Below are positions 58,850-64,000 of a stretch of 64,000 nt of DNA, one piece after another (positions within the stretch are counted from its first letter, which is position 1; each line of letters begins with the position of its first letter). The notes beneath the pieces were generated by a model. The model ran no database searches. It was not told the DNA's origin and saw nothing but the letters and a program-made list of their open reading frames with translations. Source of the stretch: Ctenosaura bakeri (lineage: Eukaryota; Chordata; Lepidosauria; Squamata; Iguanidae); contig CAOLHI010002504.1 in NCBI GenBank assembly GCA_948474755.1, positions 62,001-126,000 of the forward strand, given 5' to 3'. The position numbers were made by a program, and so were the translations under genes.

Positions 58850-59049
58850 GGCCATTTCCGCACTACACTGTTATAGTGCTATTATTCCACTTTCAACATC
58901 CTATGGAACTGGGGTTTGCAGTTTGGGGAGAGGCATTTAGAATTATCAGCCAGAGAGCTCTTTGGTCTCAGTAAACAACAAACTCCAGAATTCCACAGGA
59001 TGTTGAAAGTGGAATAATAGCACTATAACAGTGTAGTGTGGAAATGGCC
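58850..59049. mobile_element. Palindromic Harbinger-like MITE (family A), best copy
   Basis: 200 bp with ends GGCCATTTCCGCACTACACT and its complement AGTGTAGTGTGGAAATGGCC. The arms of about 65 bp are nearly perfect. The loop is inverted relative to 8107 and 47394, so this copy inserted in the opposite direction. Flanks are TAT and TAA. Confidence 0.88.
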
Positions 59050-59534
59050 TAAGATTAAGGAGGTACCAGCATTGAGGCACTGCTATAGTAAAAGGTCCCA
59101 GGTTCAGTTTCTGACACCTCCAGGTGTGTCTGGGAAAGATGCCCTTCTAGAATCCTCTACAGCTCCTATCAGTCAGTGCATATGCTCCAGATGTCTTGAA
59201 CTGGCAAACAGTCCCAATTAATCTTCTGTCATCCCACTTTTTCTGTTGCTTTTAAAATGTCCTGGCTTCTCTCTCCTCCTCTTGCTTTCTCCCTTTGTCT
59301 TCAGCTTAGTTTCATTGCTGCAAATTGAGTTCAAAGGATAAAAGTCATGCACACGCAATTAAATCAGCAGGAGCAAGAGAAGAGGATGTAGTAGAATCTT
59401 GCCCTTCCCAGTAGCCTCAGTTGAAAGCAAACTACTGCAGCCTCTCCTAGCTTGTGTGTTGTTCCTCATTAATAACTTTTGCCATCTTGACCACACACTG
59501 ACATTGCTTGGCCATGTGTATCCTTGTTTTTATC
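59050..59534. other. SINE fragment then unique sequence
   Basis: At 59080-59125, GCACTGCTATAGTAAAAGGT then CCCAGGTTCAGTTTCTGACA fits the second SINE family on the plus strand. No gene is visible. Confidence 0.4.
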
Positions 59535-59705
59535 TGTTGAACTACGATCTTGGAGATCAGGATTTGATATCCCACTTGGCCATGGAAACCCAATGGGTGT
59601 CTTTGGGCATGTCACACACTCTCATCCCCAAAAACCCTGTAATAGGTTTGCTGTAGGGTCACTGTAAGTCAGAAATGACTTGAAGGCACACAACCACAAC
59701 CACAA
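59535..59705 (+). repeat. MIR-like tRNA-derived SINE
   Basis: GGAGATCAGGATTTGATATC, then TCTTTGGGCATGTCACAC, then GTAAGTCAGAAATGACTTGA, ending in a CCACAA run. Confidence 0.75.
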
Positions 59706-59769
59706 CCACAATGTCAGGGTAGATCAGGGCAAGAAACCGTCAATGGTTAGGGGACCATGGAGAGCTGCA

Positions 59770-59995
59770 CCAGGGCGCTGGTGGCACAGTGGTTAAATGG
59801 CAATATTGCAGCCACAGCGTTGTGAGTTCGATTGTGCAGGGCTCCAGGTTGACTCAGCCTTCCATTCTTCCATAGTTAGTAAAATGAATACCCAGTTTGT
59901 TGGGGGCAATTAGCTGAAAACATTGTAAACTGCTTAGGGAGTGCTTTGTACTGATAAGCAGTATAGAAATGTAACTGCTACTGCTATTGCACTCC
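59770..59995 (+). repeat. tRNA-derived SINE (third family), full length
   Basis: A-box-like TGGTGGCACAGTGGTTAAAT and B-box-like GTTGTGAGTTCGATTGTGCA are in tRNA order. A body follows with GTAAAATGAATACCCAG and AAACTGCTTAGGGAGTGCTT. Promoter boxes without a tRNA fold show a SINE and not a tRNA gene. Confidence 0.75.
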
Positions 59996-61495
59996 CTGAA
60001 AAGAATTTTGTTTACCAATTTTGCTATCTTTTTGGTCTTCTTTGGCCCTTGTGGCTCTAAGAGAGACCTTTTCCTCAAGGAGAAGTGTTCCAGGAATCAA
60101 ATGTTAAAATAGGGCCTCTTTGGGGTTTAAAATGAGTGGGAGGACCCTTCTAAATATTTGATAAAATTGCCCGCTACACTTGCTAAGGGGCATTACAATT
60201 TATCCATAATTTTTACACGGCCACAAAAATGATACTTTCCCCATTGCCGGTGTAAATAATGCTGAGCATGATGTAATATGAACTGTAGATGAACTGGTAG
60301 TATATCATGTATGAAAGTAGCTTTTGTTCTTTCCTAGCATGTTGAATGTTAATTTTGGTAAGCTTGAACCGTAGCTAATATCTGTGCTGACACAGAAGGT
60401 ATATATGATGATAGAATTGAACTGATGACAGATAAGGCTCGTGGTAGAAGAACTGAGCTGCAGAAGAGGGCAGCAGTGGAAGACCCAGTGGCCTGTGCTG
60501 CAATGAGAATAGCCCAAATGGGAAGGGTATAATAGAGTGAATACCCTTGAGGGCGCTCCATGCAACTGTCTTTGAAATGAGGTTGGCAACTGATATTGAG
60601 GCTGTGCTTGACATTTTGTGCTAACATCTTTTTTAAAAACACTTTCTTGGGAAACCTCCCTTATTTTGGAGTCTGGAAAGAAGAGAGAAGACAGATGTTT
60701 AATCTATTAAGAACGTACTGGAGAATTTAGCTAAAGTAACTCATTGATTGTTCACGCGATCAAGTATGTTGTAGGCACATTGGATAAAACATTTGAAGAA
60801 TATAGCAAACTTTGTGAGGATATTTTTGACTTAAAAAAAAGATCCTGGCAATTCATTCAGAAAGCAAAATGCTTCTAATAAAGCAAACAGCTTAGGAATC
60901 TTTTCAATTTCACAAAAGCCGTTTCTTGACAGTAGTGAAACAAAGAGGCTTCAGAACTGTCTAATAGCTTTTGTTTTGATTTATTATCTATGATTTAAAA
61001 TAGCAATCAGACCCCAACGCTAAGAGATGGCTGAATCCCCCTCCCCCACAAGTCTTTCTCCACTAATTAGCTCCCAAGAGGTGAGAGATTTTTGTTCTGG
61101 CTTCGGCTTTGAACAGAAGGAGCCAGCCCTTCCCTCCCCCACTTTTCCATTGGCATTCACAATGTGTATTGTTTAAAATCAGAAGCCATAGCTGATAGCC
61201 ATAAATGATTAATATGCTATTTATAGGATACAATTTGCTGTAGCACACAATAGGCACATCTTGAATCATTCTTCTTTCAAGGCTTTCAAAGCCAAATTAT
61301 GTTGAAAGTTTGTTTGTTAGACCTTCTGAATCTTAAAAGCATCAGAACAATTCACTTTCAAGATGATGGCCTGTAAAGCTGTATTTGCTCTGTTTAATTA
61401 ATAAAGTCCCCCGCCCAACCGATTTCTGGATGCTAAGTGGGAATCTGGATTTAGTGAAAACTGAAAAATTCACAGTGTTCTCCTGTGTCTTACTA
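59996..61495. other. No gene; repeat-free stretch at about 60690-61290
   Basis: No exon is recognisable. The 60690-61290 part is unique, contains CACTAATTAGCTCCCAAGAG and a CATAAATGATTAATATGC homeobox-like AT core, and could be regulatory. This is speculative. Confidence 0.35.
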
Positions 61496-62037
61496 CACTG
61501 GCCCCTCCACATTCGCAAGGGTTTGGGGCACAGAAACCCTTGTGAATGTGGAAAAACCATGAATTACTACCCCCTGTGACCCCCGTCCCATTCCCCTCTG
61601 GAGCCCTCCCTCCCATTCCCTTGCCTCTGGCCTCAGCTCTCCCAAGGCGAAGGAAAAAAACAAAGTAAAGGGCTTACTGCTACTTTCACCTCAGACAGAG
61701 ATGAGCAGAGCACTGAGTTCTGGCAATTCTACTACTTCCAGTTGCCATCTTGAGAAAGGAGATTCGTCCAAGGAGCAAAAAGAGCACCTGACAAATCAAC
61801 AGCCATTACATAGCAGAATGTGCAGCCACATGACAGAGAGGGCATGCCTCTAGCAGTGGGAGTGGGGTTTGCTCACCCAAAAGGGGGAAAAAAGTCCATT
61901 TTAAATACAAGCCTCACAAGCCTGGTATGAGGAGTACGTGGACATAGGAGGAGGAGAATGGGCGAGGGAGGCAAGCATGTGCCTTGCAAATAATCACTTT
62001 CATGAAGGTCAAACCCGTGAATGTGGAGAGAGGACAT
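61496..62037. mobile_element. Tigger-like non-autonomous element
   Basis: The left end CACTGGCCCCTCCACATTCG and the right CGTGAATGTGGAGAGAGGAC are degenerate inverted repeats. A TA lies at the left. Its interior differs from the other three Tigger-like copies. Confidence 0.6.
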
Positions 62038-62112
62038 CCTTCTATGTTATACTGCAAATATGTTACATATGCCTTACAAAACAGAGTTACAAAGCAAACC
62101 ATCAGAGGGCTG

Positions 62113-62115
<3 letters not shown>

Positions 62116-62167
<52 letters not shown>

Positions 62168-62168
62168 A
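62116..62168 (+). repeat. (CTAT)n microsatellite
   Basis: About thirteen CTAT units, then a variant ATCTAATCTATCT. Likely polymorphic. Confidence 0.95.
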
Positions 62169-62252
62169 TCTATCTATTTGATGCCCACACCTTCTCCCAG
62201 GGCAGTATTCAGAATGGGTAACAACTATAAAACAAAACAAGACAGTACAGTA

Positions 62253-62721
62253 CAGTTGGCCCTTCACTTTTGCAGGTTTGACTTTCATGGATTTGATTAT
62301 TTGTGAGTTTCTTGTAACCTCCCTCCCTCCCTCCCAAACTCAGGTGCTTCTTTTCCAAGGGAACCTTCTCTCTTGGCAGCTCTAATCAGGCCACGCAGCC
62401 CTTTCAAAAGCCACCTCTGGTCTTTTCCTCCTCCATTAACCACTGCCTGGTCTGCTAAGGATGGATTGCAGCCAAATTTCTCAGCACTACAAACCCTCTT
62501 CCAGTGCTCTCCCACACCCAAGGAAGGAGATGGGCGTGAGAGAGGAAGCACCACACTGGTCCCCCTTTCCCTCTTCTTTCCTTGACCTGGTTTAGACCCT
62601 GGGTGTGTGTTCTCCCCACCATACCTTGGCCCCCTTCCCCTCCCCATTTTGATATTTGTGATTTTTCCATTTTTGCAAGGATCCTGTGCCCCTAACCATA
62701 GCTGGTGTGGAGGGCCAACCA
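62253..62721. mobile_element. Tigger-like non-autonomous element
   Basis: It starts CAGTTGGCCCTTCAC and ends GTGGAGGGCCAACCA. TA flanks both sides. Its body is the reverse orientation of 24613-25063 (shared GAACCTTCTCTCTTGGCAGC). Confidence 0.82.
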
Positions 62722-62867
62722 TAGAACCAAAAACTATTAATAGAAAGTTAAAACACAGTTAAAGTGGACTTCTGTTTAAAAACACAAGTTAAAAGCTTTT
62801 TAAAGATGCATTTAAAGAATAATAAAATGTTTTATGCCACTTTATGCCACACAACATTTATAACAAA

Positions 62868-63322
62868 GGCCATTTCTGCATGGGGCAAGGGAATCGCCCC
62901 GTGCCACTACTCACCGGACTTTTGGGCTCCCCGGTCTGGTCCACGCTTCTCCGGAGCAGTCTGTGGCCGCTGCTCTGCACTGCTCCGGGGACAAAAATGG
63001 CGGCTTCCAGTTGGTCGAGGATCTTGACCAACCGCTGAAACTCACCAGCCTAAAGCCTGCCCCTGGCAGATCACAGGCTCACACCAACGCGAGCCTGTGA
63101 ATCTGCATGTGGAAGCAGGCTCGCAGTGGCACGCTCTGTGCTTTTGAAAGACCTGTTTTTAGCGGTCTTTCAAAAGCACGCTGGACGACTACTTGGGGTT
63201 GTTCAGGAGCAGGCTGGACTGCAGATCTACATTCAGTAGGTCCGATCCAGTCCGGTCCCAGGTGCAGACGTCCTCCTTGGAGGACGCTCTGCCCCGTTTA
63301 AAAAACCCCGTGTGGAAATGGC
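62868..63322. mobile_element. Harbinger-like MITE (family D)
   Basis: It starts GGCCATTTCTGCATGGGG and ends CCCCGTGTGGAAATGGC, 455 bp, with AAA on both sides (62865-62867, 63323-63325). The inner CTTTTGAAAGACC and GGTCTTTCAAAAG form a strong palindrome at about 63139-63176. Confidence 0.83.
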
Positions 63323-64000
63323 AAAAGTGTTATAAGGGCTAGTCATATCTTCTGAACAGTATTTACGTCATTAAATGTCAGTGTTCCTTTAGTCTTATGG
63401 CACTGGGTTTCCATCTTTGATCCTCCACATGTTTGAGACTTCAGTTCTCAGAATTCTTGGTCCTTGACCTTGCCAACTGGGGTTCCTGGGATCCAAAGTC
63501 CAAAAGAGTTGGAAAACCAAAGGCTGAGATCCACTGGTCTATGGTAGTGTTTTAAAAATGGACAGTCTAGTTCAAACTCAGTACTTTTGAGTTCTTTTAA
63601 TCCTCTATAGGAGAATTAGTCATGGATGTGTTTTTTCTTCCACTGAATGGATTGGAACTAACTTTTAATATTGAATGGAATAGGCCTAACAGAATGAGAT
63701 ATAATCTGTTTGAAATTTCCCACATATTTTTTTGTTTTGACCATAAAGGCAAAAACAATATGGTTTTTCTCTCAGAAGAATTAAGTTTTGTGAAACTTTG
63801 AACATTCCAGTATTTAATTAGCCTTTTCAACCTCATTCTTTACTGAACCTTCTCCTCTCCTTTCATCTTTGTCCCATCAGTTATGTTTAGACTGTAAGCC
63901 CTCCAGGAATGAAATGTGTCACTTTGGTTTAGTCAGCAGCTTATAGTACACCATTGGAATTAAATTAAGAGTTGTGTTACCCTGTATGTTGGGGGGTTCT
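63323..64000. other. No gene; possible hAT scrap near 63435-63540
   Basis: TCAGTTCTCAGAATTCTTGG and GGGATCCAAAGTCCAAAAG resemble the small hAT derivative at 20348. The remainder is AT-rich unique sequence to the window end. Confidence 0.4.

Noticed and set aside
59770..59850. Possible tRNA gene (A and B boxes)
   Set aside because: No cloverleaf can be closed and the sequence continues into a SINE body.

Overview
The window looks like non-coding nuclear DNA from a vertebrate, most likely a squamate reptile. That placement is an inference. It rests on the repeat mix: CR1 and L2 LINE pieces, MIR-like tRNA SINEs, hAT, Tigger-like and PIF/Harbinger elements, and hairpin MITEs spread through AT-rich sequence. 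I found no host protein-coding exon that I can support, no rRNA, no functional tRNA gene and no CRISPR array. Nearly all short open frames in the AT-rich parts are chance frames or pieces of old transposons.

The main feature is an 8,288-bp, GC- and CpG-rich PIF/Harbinger-type DNA transposon at 35815-44102. It has 13-bp perfect terminal inverted repeats (GGCCCTTTTCGCA) and a 3-bp target duplication (TGC). It sits inside an older non-autonomous relative (35540-35814 plus 44103-44266), which has its own TAT duplication. The large element has three multi-exon genes rather than the usual two. Gene 1 is a SANT/Myb-like protein on the minus strand (38829 to 36917, seven exons). Gene 2 is a second SANT/Myb-like protein on the plus strand (39234 to 41498, four exons). 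Gene 3 is a HARBI1-like DDE transposase on the minus strand (43693 to 42091, two exons). The two Myb-like genes diverge from a shared 404-bp spacer. The plus-strand Myb gene and the transposase converge, with poly(A) signals at 41717 and 41969. Every intron I could place in the Myb-like genes is phase 1, and the transposase intron is phase 0. Each gene lacks exactly one base relative to a continuous reading frame, so the copy is either very young and just inactivated, or intact and affected by assembly errors.

Around it are several short element families whose ends resemble the large element (GGCCMTTTYYGCA) and which often have 3-bp target duplications (TAT, TTA, CAA, AAA). They lie at 2721, 3173, 8107, 16010, 19807, 23139, 32100, 33687, 33805, 35540, 47394, 55925, 58850 and 62868. 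In the usual two-component Harbinger system, a Myb-like protein binds subterminal DNA and imports the transposase. The short elements are therefore plausible passengers of this or a sister autonomous element.

Other parts: CR1 pieces at 6361, 11925, 15744, 45640, 54450 and 56953; an L2 reverse-transcriptase remnant at 47925-48760 with a hAT inserted in it; a three-level hAT/SINE/hAT nest at 51148-52553; a solo LTR with a perfect 5-bp duplication inside a SINE at 53459-53993; a probable second solo LTR at 28176-29151; four Tigger-like elements; and several microsatellites and tandem duplications. A few repeat-free stretches (about 17850, 25845, 34760 and 60690) could be conserved non-coding DNA, but this cannot be tested from one sequence.
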